A DNA stretch of 5,923 bases, taken from NCBI GenBank assembly GCA_030950965.1, contig JAUZQP010000079.1:1-5923 (forward strand). The letters run 5' to 3'. The DNA is from Mariprofundaceae bacterium. GTDB taxonomy: Bacteria > Pseudomonadota > Zetaproteobacteria > Mariprofundales > Mariprofundaceae. A model generated the notes under the pieces. It searched no databases and was not told the DNA's origin. It saw only the letters and a program-made list of their open reading frames with translations. The position numbers and the translations under genes are program-made. Positions 1-5,923 of the stretch are shown piece by piece (positions within the stretch are counted from its first letter, which is position 1; each line of letters opens with the position of its first letter).

Positions 1-10
1 GATGCGGAAC

Positions 11-29
11 AAAAATCCTGCGCGATTTT
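11..29 (-). terminator. Weak hairpin after slt, possible terminator
   Basis: On the minus strand AAAATC, loop GCGCAG and GATTTT form a 6-bp stem followed by TGTT, about 25 nt past the slt stop. The stem is A/T-rich and the uridine run overlaps it, so it is a poor intrinsic terminator and only a suggestion. Confidence 0.2.
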
Positions 30-54
30 GGTAGGTTATTTATTGCGAGTTACC

Positions 55-1980
55 TTAACCTTTCAAACGCTCCAACAAGCTGACTTGTGGTAGCCCTAAA
101 CGCCAGTCATAAATAATACTATATGCCATAATACGCTGCACGTAATTGCGTGTTTCATTAAACGGAATCGCTTCCACCCACACATCGGCCTGTTTAAAGG
201 GTGTTTGCTTGAGCCATTGACTCACACGGTGCGGCCCTGCATTGTAGGCAGCAACAGCCAAAGGCGTACGTCCATCAAAGCGTTCCATCGCACTACCCAA
301 GTACCAGCTCCCCAGTAAAATATTGACCGAAGGGTTGGTTAAATCGGGGTGCTTTCCGACCTTTGGATGATGCTTTGCCACTGCCCGTGCTGTTCGCGGC
401 ATCAATTGCATCAAACCTTTAGCGCCAACGTAGGATGTTGCAGAGGGATTAAACAGCGACTCTTGGCGCATGACACTCCACAATAACGATAGCGACAAAT
501 GACTGCGTTTAGAAGCTGCCGTCACATCATCATAAAAAGGCATGGGGAAACGAATATCCAAATGGTCATGTGCCCCTGCTCGACTGGCGGCACGTAATGC
601 TTTTTCTGACCAGTTCCAGCGTTCAGCTAACAGCATGGCTGCATACCAAGCATCTTTATTTTGACCACGCAGCCCTGCCGACCATTCGCGACTGGCCTTA
701 CCCGACTGACCCAGCTCATACCACGCTTTAGCACGTTGCAAACCAGCCAGCTTCTTCACCCGAGCCATAGTTTTGGAGCTAATCGTACGCGTCTTGGCAT
801 TGATTTGGTAACGTTGTTGCAGATGCTCAGCCGCAAGGAAGCTATAGTAACCGCGCTCGCCTGCTAACGAGCGGTAAAGCGTGATAGCCTGTTTTTTCTG
901 CCCTAGTTCAGCCAAGCAGCGGGCGCGCCAATACTGCCAACGTGATGACTCTTTACGCCGAATACGTGACGGTAGCGCATCAATCACGGCTAATGCCTGC
1001 GACCATTTGCTTTGCAGTAACCACAGTCGAGCAGGCCAAGTCCGCGTAGTATCGGTACGCATAGCTGGCGCAAGTTGTTGCAACCATGCAATAGCTTGAG
1101 GTTTATGCTGATAAGCAGCACGCAATGCAACATGGCGCATTAAAATTCCATCGTGTGGAGCTTTTAAGCGTGGGCGCAAAGATTGGTATAGCTTCCAAGA
1201 CAACAGCACCTCTTTTTTACCCAAGCGACGCAAACCATCATCTAATATTTTAGCCGTCTGAGCGGCTCCCATGCTTCGTTTTGGCGGATTTTTCAACCAT
1301 CGTGCAGGGGCTTTCTGTACCTGTTGCCAATAGCTCAGCCATGCTTGATGATGTTTTGGTAGGGCTTGTGCGATTTTTTTAGCTGCTGACCAACGCCCTT
1401 TCTTGACCTGACGGTTCACCCTAGCCCACACATCATCAGCCGTTGGATGTCCTGCTTTTTTCCACTGCTTATCAATCGGTAACAAGCGCGAATCAGGTGT
1501 CGTCACCGCTCGCCAATAACGCCGATAAGCCGTGACTGCCTTTTTCTTGTGACCGTTATGCCATAGCGATAACAACATCATACTTTGGTTAGGGTGTTTT
1601 GCTTTGGGTAATAATGCAATTTGCTCAGCGACAAGCTTCCACTTCCCACGCTTTGCCAGTGCGTTAATCCAGCGAATACGGAGATCTATAGCTTCAGGGA
1701 TGGCAGCATACACCGTCAATAAACGTTCCACACGGCTATCGTTACGGCGATCATCCAAGTGATTCCAGTACCGCCAAACATCAAGGTAAGGGCGCAGAGG
1801 GTATGACTCCAAACCAGCGTACAAACGATTGAAGGTCGTAAGGTCGTTGTTGCGCAGGGCTTCTCTCGCCTCTTGAAAGCTCGTTTGTTGCGCCGTCAAA
1901 GCTATTGCCCATTGCGGCAATAGCAGCAACGTTAGGAACAATAGACATCTCATTTTCTTGGTGAATATTATGGTTAACAT
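55..1980 (-). CDS. slt: Soluble lytic murein transglycosylase (Slt70 type), periplasmic
   Basis: Cleaves the MurNAc-GlcNAc bond of peptidoglycan, leaving 1,6-anhydro-MurNAc ends, during wall turnover in the periplasm. The 641-residue product is close in length to E. coli Slt70 (645). It has a signal peptide (basic TKKMR, Leu-rich core, likely cleavage after AIA at residue 27), a long alpha-helical region rich in Trp and Arg (about 30-420, the superhelical U domain), a linker domain containing ERGYYSFLAAEHL, and a C-terminal SLT domain. The catalytic Glu is Glu507 in RQESLF, followed by GLMQLMP (522-528), AYNAGP (578-583) and IPFNETRNYV. An upstream in-frame ATG at 2001 would add MAYQGRM, but those codons lie in a repeat and lack a ribosome site. 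I chose the ATG at 1980 because AAGGA sits 6 nt before it; the ATG at 1953 also remains possible. The gene is about 325 bp downstream of aroC and probably separately expressed. Family call is firm; only the start is uncertain. Confidence 0.95.
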   Translation of the reverse strand: MLTIIFTKKMRCLLFLTLLLLPQWAIALTAQQTSFQEAREALRNNDLTTFNRLYAGLESYPLRPYLDVWRYWNHLDDRRNDSRVERLLTVYAAIPEAIDLRIRWINALAKRGKWKLVAEQIALLPKAKHPNQSMMLLSLWHNGHKKKAVTAYRRYWRAVTTPDSRLLPIDKQWKKAGHPTADDVWARVNRQVKKGRWSAAKKIAQALPKHHQAWLSYWQQVQKAPARWLKNPPKRSMGAAQTAKILDDGLRRLGKKEVLLSWKLYQSLRPRLKAPHDGILMRHVALRAAYQHKPQAIAWLQQLAPAMRTDTTRTWPARLWLLQSKWSQALAVIDALPSRIRRKESSRWQYWRARCLAELGQKKQAITLYRSLAGERGYYSFLAAEHLQQRYQINAKTRTISSKTMARVKKLAGLQRAKAWYELGQSGKASREWSAGLRGQNKDAWYAAMLLAERWNWSEKALRAASRAGAHDHLDIRFPMPFYDDVTAASKRSHLSLSLLWSVMRQESLFNPSATSYVGAKGLMQLMPRTARAVAKHHPKVGKHPDLTNPSVNILLGSWYLGSAMERFDGRTPLAVAAYNAGPHRVSQWLKQTPFKQADVWVEAIPFNETRNYVQRIMAYSIIYDWRLGLPQVSLLERLKG

Positions 1981-2030
1981 CATCCGTCCTTGGTATGCCA
2001 TGTAGGTTGGGTTGAGGCACGAAACCCAAC
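1979..2030. repeat. Palindromic repeat copy 1, right arm shortened, loop inverted relative to copy 2
   Basis: On the plus strand this copy has a 22-nt tail (1979-2000), a left arm TGTAGGTTGGGTT (2001-2013), loop GAGGCACGA (2014-2022) and right arm AACCCAAC (2023-2030). The right arm lacks the last bases found in copy 2. Positions 1979-2013 match 2181-2215 with one mismatch (T2001 versus C2203). The loop is the exact reverse complement of the loop in copy 2, although the tails run the same way. This resembles a REP-type or small mobile hairpin element; the family is not identified. It overlaps the likely slt start. Confidence 0.85.
1987..1991 (-). promoter_or_regulatory. Probable ribosome binding site of slt, inside a repeat
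   Basis: AAGGA on the minus strand, followed by CGG and two tandem ATG codons. Spacing is 3 nt to the ATG at 1983 and 6 nt to the ATG at 1980, which favours the second. The motif belongs to the conserved tail of the palindromic repeat and is present unchanged in the second copy near 2189-2193, where no gene follows. The role is inferred from spacing only. Confidence 0.5.
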
Positions 2031-2180
2031 AAAAGCACGCCTAACTCATGAGCTTCTGTTTTGTTGATTAAACGTTGTAAGGGTTCCGGAAAATATTAAG
2101 TATCAAATTTATGGCATCCTTCATATTCGACCAAAAGTAGTTGACACTTTACCACCTTGTAGGTTGATGGTGAGGGAAAA
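2031..2180. other. Non-coding interval between the two repeat copies
   Basis: Together with the repeats and 2238-2305 this makes an approximately 325-bp gap between aroC and slt. I see no credible coding region, tRNA or clear terminator here. On the minus strand it is A/T-rich around 2090-2125 (TTGATACTTAATATTTT), which may contain slt promoter elements, but no -35/-10 pair with proper spacing stands out. TGTAGGTTG at 2158-2166 matches the repeat arm at 2001-2009 and may be a decayed third fragment. Positions 2238-2305 hold only a 7-bp inverted repeat (CATAACT 2239-2245, AGTTATG 2272-2278) with a long loop. Confidence 0.5.
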
Positions 2181-2237
2181 ATCATCCGTCCTTGGTATGC
2201 CACGTAGGTTGGGTTTCGTGCCTCAACCCAACCTACG
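2181..2237. repeat. Palindromic repeat copy 2, complete hairpin
   Basis: Contains a 22-nt tail (2181-2202), a perfect 13-bp inverted repeat CGTAGGTTGGGTT (2203-2215) and AACCCAACCTACG (2225-2237), and loop TCGTGCCTC (2216-2224). It lies about 70 nt past the aroC stop and could form a stable RNA hairpin there. No uridine run directly follows the stem on either strand, so it does not look like a standard intrinsic terminator. It may still protect the aroC transcript 3' end, as REP hairpins do; that is inference. Confidence 0.88.
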
Positions 2238-2305
2238 CCATAACTACACAAACGTAATCATTCACACAAACAGTTATGACTAATAGTGGCAGAAAGCGAT
2301 GCGGT

Positions 2306-3373
2306 TTAGCCTGCCAAACGACTACCGCGATGGCGCAAGACATGATCGGCTAAGACCAAAAGCAACATCGCCTCCGCAATGGGAACGGCTCGAATACCGA
2401 CGCAAGGGTCATGGCGACCTTTGGTGATCACATCTACTTCGTTACCATGAATATCTATACTCTGACGTGGCAAGGTGATAGATGAGGTGGGTTTTAACGC
2501 TATACGTATATGTAAATCATCGCCGTTACTGATACCACCTAGCACACCACCGGCATGATTACTCATAAAGCCCTGCTGACGAATGGAGTCACCGAAGCTT
2601 GACCCTTGTGCCGTCACACAAGCAAAGCCATCACCAATTTCTACCCCTTTCACCGCTGGAATACTCATCATGGCTTTAGCAATATCAGCATCCAAACGGT
2701 CAAACACGGGTTCACCTAAACCAACAGGCACACCACTGGCTTGCACACATACCGCCGCGCCAACTGAGTCACCTTGACGGCGAATATTATCCATCAGCTC
2801 AGTCATAGCCGAAGCCGCTTGTGCATCAGGGCAAAAAAATGGATTACTGTGAATCTGCTCGCGGTCAAACCATGCAGGATCAGTGCGTACTGTGCCAATT
2901 TGATCGACCCAACCGAATACATCCACCCCCATGCTTGTCAGCATTTTTCGCGCAATAGCACCAGCTGCCACACGCATCGCCGTTTCCCGCGCTGAAGCAC
3001 GACCGCCACCGCGATAATCACGCCGGCCATATTTTTTGTAATAGGTGAAATCAGCATGACCAGGGCGAAATTGTTCGGCAATCGCACCATAATCACGACT
3101 GCGCTGATCGGTATTGCGAATCAACAAACCAATCGAACACCCCGTGGTCACACCTTCAAACACGCCAGATATAATCTCCACCTCATCGGCTTCACGCCGT
3201 TGCGTGGTGAAGCGCGATTGCCCTGGCTTACGTCTATCCAAATCAGGCTGTAGATCCGCCTCGGACAAAACAATACCAGCAGGGCAACCATCGACCACAG
3301 CCATTAAGCCTGCGCCGTGCGATTCACCTGCGGTACTGAGGCGAAACATCACGCCCAACGTTGAACCAGCCAT
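2306..3373 (-). CDS. aroC: Chorismate synthase
   Basis: Catalyses the last step of the shikimate pathway, converting 5-enolpyruvylshikimate-3-phosphate to chorismate with reduced FMN as cofactor, in the cytoplasm. The 355-residue length is close to the E. coli enzyme (361). Family signatures are all visible: GESHGAGL near the N-terminus (16-23, with His19), RRKPGQSRFTTQR (47-59), RPGHADFTYYKKYG (103-116, with His106), GRASARETAMRVAAGA (124-139) and GRHDPCVGIRAVPIAEAM (319-336). No key block is missing. The ATG overlaps the fabI stop by one base (TAATG), with AGGAG 7 nt upstream inside the fabI end, so the two are translationally coupled. The start MAGSTLGVMFRLST aligns with the usual family N-terminus. 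The stop is TAA, with no clear terminator directly after it, only the repeat hairpin about 70 nt downstream. Confidence 0.98.
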   Translation of the reverse strand: MAGSTLGVMFRLSTAGESHGAGLMAVVDGCPAGIVLSEADLQPDLDRRKPGQSRFTTQRREADEVEIISGVFEGVTTGCSIGLLIRNTDQRSRDYGAIAEQFRPGHADFTYYKKYGRRDYRGGGRASARETAMRVAAGAIARKMLTSMGVDVFGWVDQIGTVRTDPAWFDREQIHSNPFFCPDAQAASAMTELMDNIRRQGDSVGAAVCVQASGVPVGLGEPVFDRLDADIAKAMMSIPAVKGVEIGDGFACVTAQGSSFGDSIRQQGFMSNHAGGVLGGISNGDDLHIRIALKPTSSITLPRQSIDIHGNEVDVITKGRHDPCVGIRAVPIAEAMLLLVLADHVLRHRGSRLAG

Positions 3374-4155
3374 TAAACTTCTCCTGGATCCCCAACACCA
3401 CCACTGAAACCACCGTCAACATAGTGTACTTCACCCGTCACACCAGACGCCCAGTCCGACAACAAATAACATGCTGCATTACCGACCTCTTCTTGTGTGA
3501 CATTGCGTTTCAACATCGAGCCACGCGCAGCTTTGCTCATCAATGTACGGAAATCGCCGATACCTGATGCTGCCAAGGTGCGAATGGGTCCTGCGGAAAT
3601 AGCATTTACACGAATCCCTTGCGTGCCTAGATCATACGCCAAATAGCGGGTCGAAGCTTCCAACGCCGCTTTAGCTACGCCCATCACATTGTAGTTCGGC
3701 ACAGCACGCACCGAACCAAGGTAACTCATGGTCAACATGGCGCTGCCTTCTGCCATCAATGGCGCAGCACGCTGCGCACAAGCAATAAATGAGTAAGCAG
3801 AAATATCCAACGCTTGTTGAAACGCCTGTCGTGATGTTTGCGAGAACGGCTCTTTGAGCGCGTTTTTGTCAGCGTAGGCAATCGAATGCACCAAGAAGTC
3901 CAACTTGCCCCATTTTGCCTCTACTTTGGCAAAAAAATCATCCAGCTGGGCATCATCGGAAACATCTAATGGCTCCACTAAGGTCGAGCCCACCGATTCT
4001 GCCAACGGACGAACCCGTTTTTCCAAGGCATCGCCCAAGTAATTAAACCCCAGCTCAGCACCTTCGCGATGGCATGATTTTGTTACTCCCCAAGCAATCG
4101 ACTTATCATTGGCAATACCAAGAATAAGCCCTTTTTTCCCTTCAAGAACGCCCAC
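3373..4155 (-). CDS. fabI: Enoyl-[acyl-carrier-protein] reductase (NADH), FabI type
   Basis: Reduces trans-2-enoyl-ACP to acyl-ACP, the last step of each fatty-acid elongation cycle (type II FAS), in the cytoplasm as an atypical short-chain dehydrogenase. The 260-residue protein follows E. coli FabI numbering almost exactly through the N-terminal half. It has the FabI cofactor motif G13-x5-S19-x3-G23, Asp64-Val65, HSIA (90-93), and the catalytic set Tyr145, Tyr155 and Lys162 (Tyr-x6-Lys) in MSYLGS...PNYNVMGVAK. ISAGPIRTLAASGI and the terminal HYVDGGF are also diagnostic. The start is GTG, supported by AAGGGGG 5 nt upstream and by MGVLEGKK aligning with the E. coli N-terminus. It lies 57 bp after pilZ and overlaps aroC by one base. 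A TATAAG sequence at the pilZ stop could be a -10 element but has no good -35. Confidence 0.98.
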   Translation of the reverse strand: MGVLEGKKGLILGIANDKSIAWGVTKSCHREGAELGFNYLGDALEKRVRPLAESVGSTLVEPLDVSDDAQLDDFFAKVEAKWGKLDFLVHSIAYADKNALKEPFSQTSRQAFQQALDISAYSFIACAQRAAPLMAEGSAMLTMSYLGSVRAVPNYNVMGVAKAALEASTRYLAYDLGTQGIRVNAISAGPIRTLAASGIGDFRTLMSKAARGSMLKRNVTQEEVGNAACYLLSDWASGVTGEVHYVDGGFSGGVGDPGEV

Positions 4156-4160
4156 AGCGA

Positions 4161-4167
4161 CCCCCTT
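4161..4167 (-). promoter_or_regulatory. Ribosome binding site deciding the fabI GTG start
   Basis: AAGGGGG on the minus strand ends 5 nt before the GTG at 4155. It differs from AAGGAGG at one base. There is no ATG at an equivalent position, and homology places the N-terminus here, so the two lines of evidence agree on the non-ATG start. Confidence 0.7.
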
Positions 4168-4212
4168 TTCTTCCTAAAAAATCATTCGCGCACGCATACA
4201 TAACCATCGTGC

Positions 4213-4605
4213 TTATACTGCAATCATGGGCGCAGAAGCCCCAAGTTCTCTCATTATATTCATATCAAAATCAAGTATCTCATTCAAATAAGCTCCGACC
4301 TTCATCCGCGAATCATCCCGCTTATCACGCTCTAACCAGACAACGGTCGCTGCAACCTTGATCGGATCCAACAGCGCATCTTTACCTTGGGTAAAAAACA
4401 GCACGTCAAGATGTTGACCACAGGTTAAATCTTCACAATACGCTGTTTCCATCCGAAAGCCTACATCGGAGATATCATGGACTACACCTTGGTATTGTCG
4501 CTGCACCACACTGCCATCGGGCAGCTCCAATGAACAAGATAACTGAACATCAAAACTCACATCAAAGCGCGCAAACCTGCGTTGCTCATGTATATCAAAA
4601 AACAT
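4213..4605 (-). CDS. Single-domain PilZ protein, probable c-di-GMP receptor
   Basis: A 130-residue cytoplasmic protein without signal peptide or membrane segment. It carries both PilZ ligand motifs: RxxxR (Arg9 to Arg13, in QRRFARF) and DxSxxG (Asp44, Ser46, Gly49, in HDISDVGF), followed by beta-rich sequence ending in VGAYL. PilZ proteins with these motifs bind cyclic di-GMP and usually act through a partner in motility, surface or polysaccharide control. No partner is evident here, so the target is unknown. It is not the PilZ of type IV pili, which often lacks these residues. The ATG has GGAGG 4 nt upstream. It sits 121 bp after the CBS gene with a candidate promoter in the gap and 57 bp before fabI, so it may lead a pilZ-fabI-aroC transcript. 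Confidence 0.9.
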   Translation of the reverse strand: MFFDIHEQRRFARFDVSFDVQLSCSLELPDGSVVQRQYQGVVHDISDVGFRMETAYCEDLTCGQHLDVLFFTQGKDALLDPIKVAATVVWLERDKRDDSRMKVGAYLNEILDFDMNIMRELGASAPMIAV

Positions 4606-4663
4606 ATCCCCTCCCGCCCCGAATATTCATTCGACCACAGCTTTAACGCTGCGCCCTGAGGCT

Positions 4664-4692
4664 ATGGTAACAAACAGGAATTTCAATGTGAA
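4664..4692 (-). promoter_or_regulatory. Candidate sigma-70 promoter for pilZ-fabI-aroC
   Basis: On the minus strand TTCACA (4687-4692; 5 of 6 to TTGACA) is separated by exactly 17 bp from TACCAT (4664-4669; 4 of 6 to TATAAT). It lies in the 121-bp gap after the CBS gene. Transcription would begin near 4657, giving a leader of about 50 nt before the pilZ ATG. The -10 is weak, so this is a prediction only. Confidence 0.35.
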
Positions 4693-4726
4693 TAATTCAG
4701 GCTGAACTATCAATGAAGTATAGCTA

Positions 4727-5176
4727 CTAATGACAACTTTCTTCTAAGCGCAATAGACCATTCATGACCATATCGGTGTAACTCACAATACCAATAACCT
4801 CACGCGTTGCAGCATCGACAACAGGTGCGCGAGTCAACCCTACTTGTGCAAACAGACGACTGGCATGACGAATGTCCATATCGGGGTGAACAGTAATAGC
4901 AGGTTTTGTCATAATTTCATAAATTGACATACGATCAGCACAGCGGTTTTTAGCCAGCACTTGCTTGGCAATATCAGCAATCACGACAATACCATATTCA
5001 TCACCATCATCATATTTATCTACAATAAGACACTTGGTTTCAACGTGTCGCATGGTATTTAAAGCTTCACGTACGGTGGCTTTGCTACTCACCAAGTCAA
5101 ATTTATTTTTCATTACATCGCGTACTGTTACGCGCAATACACTATCGTCTAGGATATTTTTATTCCCCTCACTCAT
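4727..5176 (-). CDS. Tandem CBS-domain protein (Bateman module)
   Basis: A 149-residue soluble protein made almost entirely of two CBS domains (about 15-75 and 82-143), with no catalytic domain. CBS pairs typically bind adenine nucleotides in a cleft and regulate a partner enzyme or channel. The second domain keeps the ribose-binding pattern G129-x-x-S132-x-x-D135 (GIVSYTD); the first keeps Gly62 and Asp68 but has Val65 where Ser/Thr is usual, so the two sites may not be equivalent. DVMKNKF and EIMTKPAITV are the usual openings of each domain. The ATG overlaps the stop of the PII-like gene (ATGA, 5173-5176), with GAGGTGG about 10 nt upstream, implying translational coupling. By context it probably senses nucleotide state for the DUF1538 transporter; ligand and partner are inferred. 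Confidence 0.9.
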   Translation of the reverse strand: MSEGNKNILDDSVLRVTVRDVMKNKFDLVSSKATVREALNTMRHVETKCLIVDKYDDGDEYGIVVIADIAKQVLAKNRCADRMSIYEIMTKPAITVHPDMDIRHASRLFAQVGLTRAPVVDAATREVIGIVSYTDMVMNGLLRLEESCH

Positions 5177-5523
5177 AACTGATCTTCCACCTCTTCCATC
5201 AATGTACTAATCTGCGATGTTAGGCCAATAGCATCTTCCACATCTAGCTGAAAAGCCACGCCACTGCCTGGGTTCGCCTCAAAACCAGCTTCGCGAGAAA
5301 TATGCTCCAAAATGCGACGACTTAGGTGCTCTTCCACCAAAAACATCAACATATCACGCTGTGTCTCTAGCGTTAGCCCAAAAAAAGTTTTTTTAGGATT
5401 CAAACCTTCGCCACGCGCATCGCCAATAATGGTCGAACCTGTAGCTCCAGCTTCGCGTGCAATACGCATCACATCATCAGTTTTATTTTTATCAACCAAT
5501 GCAATCAATAACTTAAAGTGCAT
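5173..5523 (-). CDS. Divergent PII-like (P-II family) signalling protein
   Basis: A 116-residue protein with the PII ferredoxin-like layout: strand 1 HFKLLIALVD, a helix DDVMRIAREAGATG, a short T-loop region (about 34-50), strand LMFLV, a helix, and a B-loop-like GFEANPGSG (80-88) before AFQLDVEDAI. It is not a normal GlnB or GlnK. It contains no tyrosine at all, so uridylylation at Tyr51 is impossible. By eye alignment the ATP-phosphate residues Lys90, Arg101 and Arg103 of GlnB become Val89, Gly100 and Thr102. PII proteins act as trimers that bind and gate transporters, so control of the neighbouring DUF1538 protein is a reasonable inference. The ATG at 5523 is chosen over 5529 because AGGAG lies 6 nt before it but directly abuts the other. 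It overlaps the DUF1538 gene by 11 nt and the CBS gene by 4. Confidence 0.85.
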   Translation of the reverse strand: MHFKLLIALVDKNKTDDVMRIAREAGATGSTIIGDARGEGLNPKKTFFGLTLETQRDMLMFLVEEHLSRRILEHISREAGFEANPGSGVAFQLDVEDAIGLTSQISTLMEEVEDQL

Positions 5524-5923
5524 GATCATCTCCTGAGCGGCGATTAAGCCAGGTCGTTATTTGAGCATAAGAAAGTACGCTAATAATAGGAAACACACTA
5601 GCAAAGGCGATCAAACCAAAGCCATCAATCACAGGGTCACGCCCTGGTAGCGTCGAAGCTAAACCCAGTCCGAGCGCAGCTAAAAGCGGCACTGTCACCG
5701 TGGAGGTCGTCACACCACCCGAGTCATACGCCAAAGGAATGATCATTTTCGGCGCATGTAGGGTTTGCAGCATCACACAGGTGTAAGCGATCAAAATATA
5801 GAGCCATAAGTCCGTACCGCTGACAATACGGTAGCAACCAATACTCACGCCCACTGCGACCCCTACAGAAACAGCCAATCGTAAACCTAAGGCTGAAATA
5901 GCTTTACCTGAAATTTGTTCCGC
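5513..5923 (-). CDS. DUF1538 integral membrane protein, C-terminal part (cut by window edge)
   Basis: The reading frame is open to the right edge, so only the last 136 residues are seen. The apparent TTG start at 5878 is an internal Leu, since AEQISGKAISALGLR continues upstream in frame. About four hydrophobic segments are visible (roughly residues 12-35, 38-57, 75-93 and 100-121), with the conserved loop AYDSGGVTTSTVTVP (DSGG at 67-70) characteristic of DUF1538. The end is short and charged (NRRSGDDHAL). As I recall, a pair of DUF1538 proteins (UmpAB, Halomonas) was reported as a Na+(Li+,K+)/H+ antiporter; this copy may be the second half of such a pair or a fused protein, since the upstream part is missing. 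It overlaps the PII-like gene, so it is the first visible gene of the transporter/PII/CBS operon. Transport function is inferred from the family. Confidence 0.85.
   Translation of the reverse strand, partial: AEQISGKAISALGLRLAVSVGVAVGVSIGCYRIVSGTDLWLYILIAYTCVMLQTLHAPKMIIPLAYDSGGVTTSTVTVPLLAALGLGLASTLPGRDPVIDGFGLIAFASVFPIISVLSYAQITTWLNRRSGDDHAL
5530..5534 (-). promoter_or_regulatory. Ribosome binding site deciding the PII-like start
   Basis: AGGAG on the minus strand, inside the end of the DUF1538 gene. It touches the ATG at 5529 but is 6 nt from the ATG at 5523, so the shorter protein beginning MHFKLL is favoured. Confidence 0.65.

Noticed and set aside
1781..2038. Minus-strand 85-codon open frame overlapping the slt start
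   Set aside because: It is out of frame with slt, shows no recognisable family, and its opening is repeat DNA; slt has clear homology in this stretch.
2141..2166. TTGACA on the plus strand as a promoter -35
   Set aside because: No -10-like sequence lies 15-19 bp downstream and no plus-strand gene follows.
2203..2237. 13-bp hairpin as intrinsic terminator of aroC
   Set aside because: No uridine run follows the stem on either strand, and the same sequence is part of a repeated element.
2583..3567. Several plus-strand open frames of 64-97 codons across aroC and fabI
   Set aside because: They lie opposite strongly conserved genes and their translations show no domain or composition suggesting a real protein.
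3870..3885. Ala93 in FabI at the E. coli Gly93 triclosan position
   Set aside because: Alanine occurs here naturally in other FabI proteins such as that of Bacillus, so it is not evidence of resistance.
4209..4216. TATAAG at the pilZ stop as a fabI -10 element
   Set aside because: No acceptable -35 at 15-19 bp upstream; too weak to list as a promoter.
4696..4706. TTCAGCCTGAA palindrome after the CBS gene as terminator
   Set aside because: A 1-nt loop and no following uridine run make a functional hairpin unlikely.

Overview
All seven genes read leftward (minus strand). The window looks like ordinary chromosome from a mid-GC gammaproteobacterium: the proteins most resemble Slt70, FabI and AroC of that class. 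The palindromic GTAGGTTGGGTT repeats are of a kind I associate with sulfur-oxidising Thiotrichales such as Thiothrix or Beggiatoa, but that narrower placement is only a guess. No rRNA, tRNA, CRISPR array or transposase gene is visible.

In transcription order (right to left), the first block is a tightly packed trio: the C-terminal part of a DUF1538 membrane protein (cut by the window edge), a small divergent PII-like protein, and a two-CBS-domain protein. Start and stop codons overlap at both junctions, so the three are almost certainly co-translated. The arrangement suggests a membrane transporter with two soluble nucleotide-sensing subunits. DUF1538 pairs have been described as Na+(K+)/H+ antiporters (UmpAB of Halomonas).

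After a 121-bp gap with a plausible promoter comes a single-domain PilZ protein (probable c-di-GMP receptor). Then follow fabI (enoyl-ACP reductase, GTG start) and aroC (chorismate synthase), which share one base at a TAATG junction. fabI makes membrane fatty acids and aroC the aromatic precursor chorismate; they share expression, not a pathway.

A roughly 325-bp non-coding interval follows. It holds two copies of a palindromic repeat with a conserved 22-nt tail. The copies are in the same orientation by their tails, but the 9-nt loop is inverted in one relative to the other. The copy next to slt supplies the likely ribosome binding site and start codon of that gene. slt encodes a periplasmic soluble lytic transglycosylase of the Slt70 type and ends 54 bp from the left edge.

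The most interesting items are the DUF1538/PII-like/CBS module, with a PII protein lacking the uridylylation tyrosine and the usual phosphate-binding basic residues, and the flipped-loop repeat that provides a translation start.
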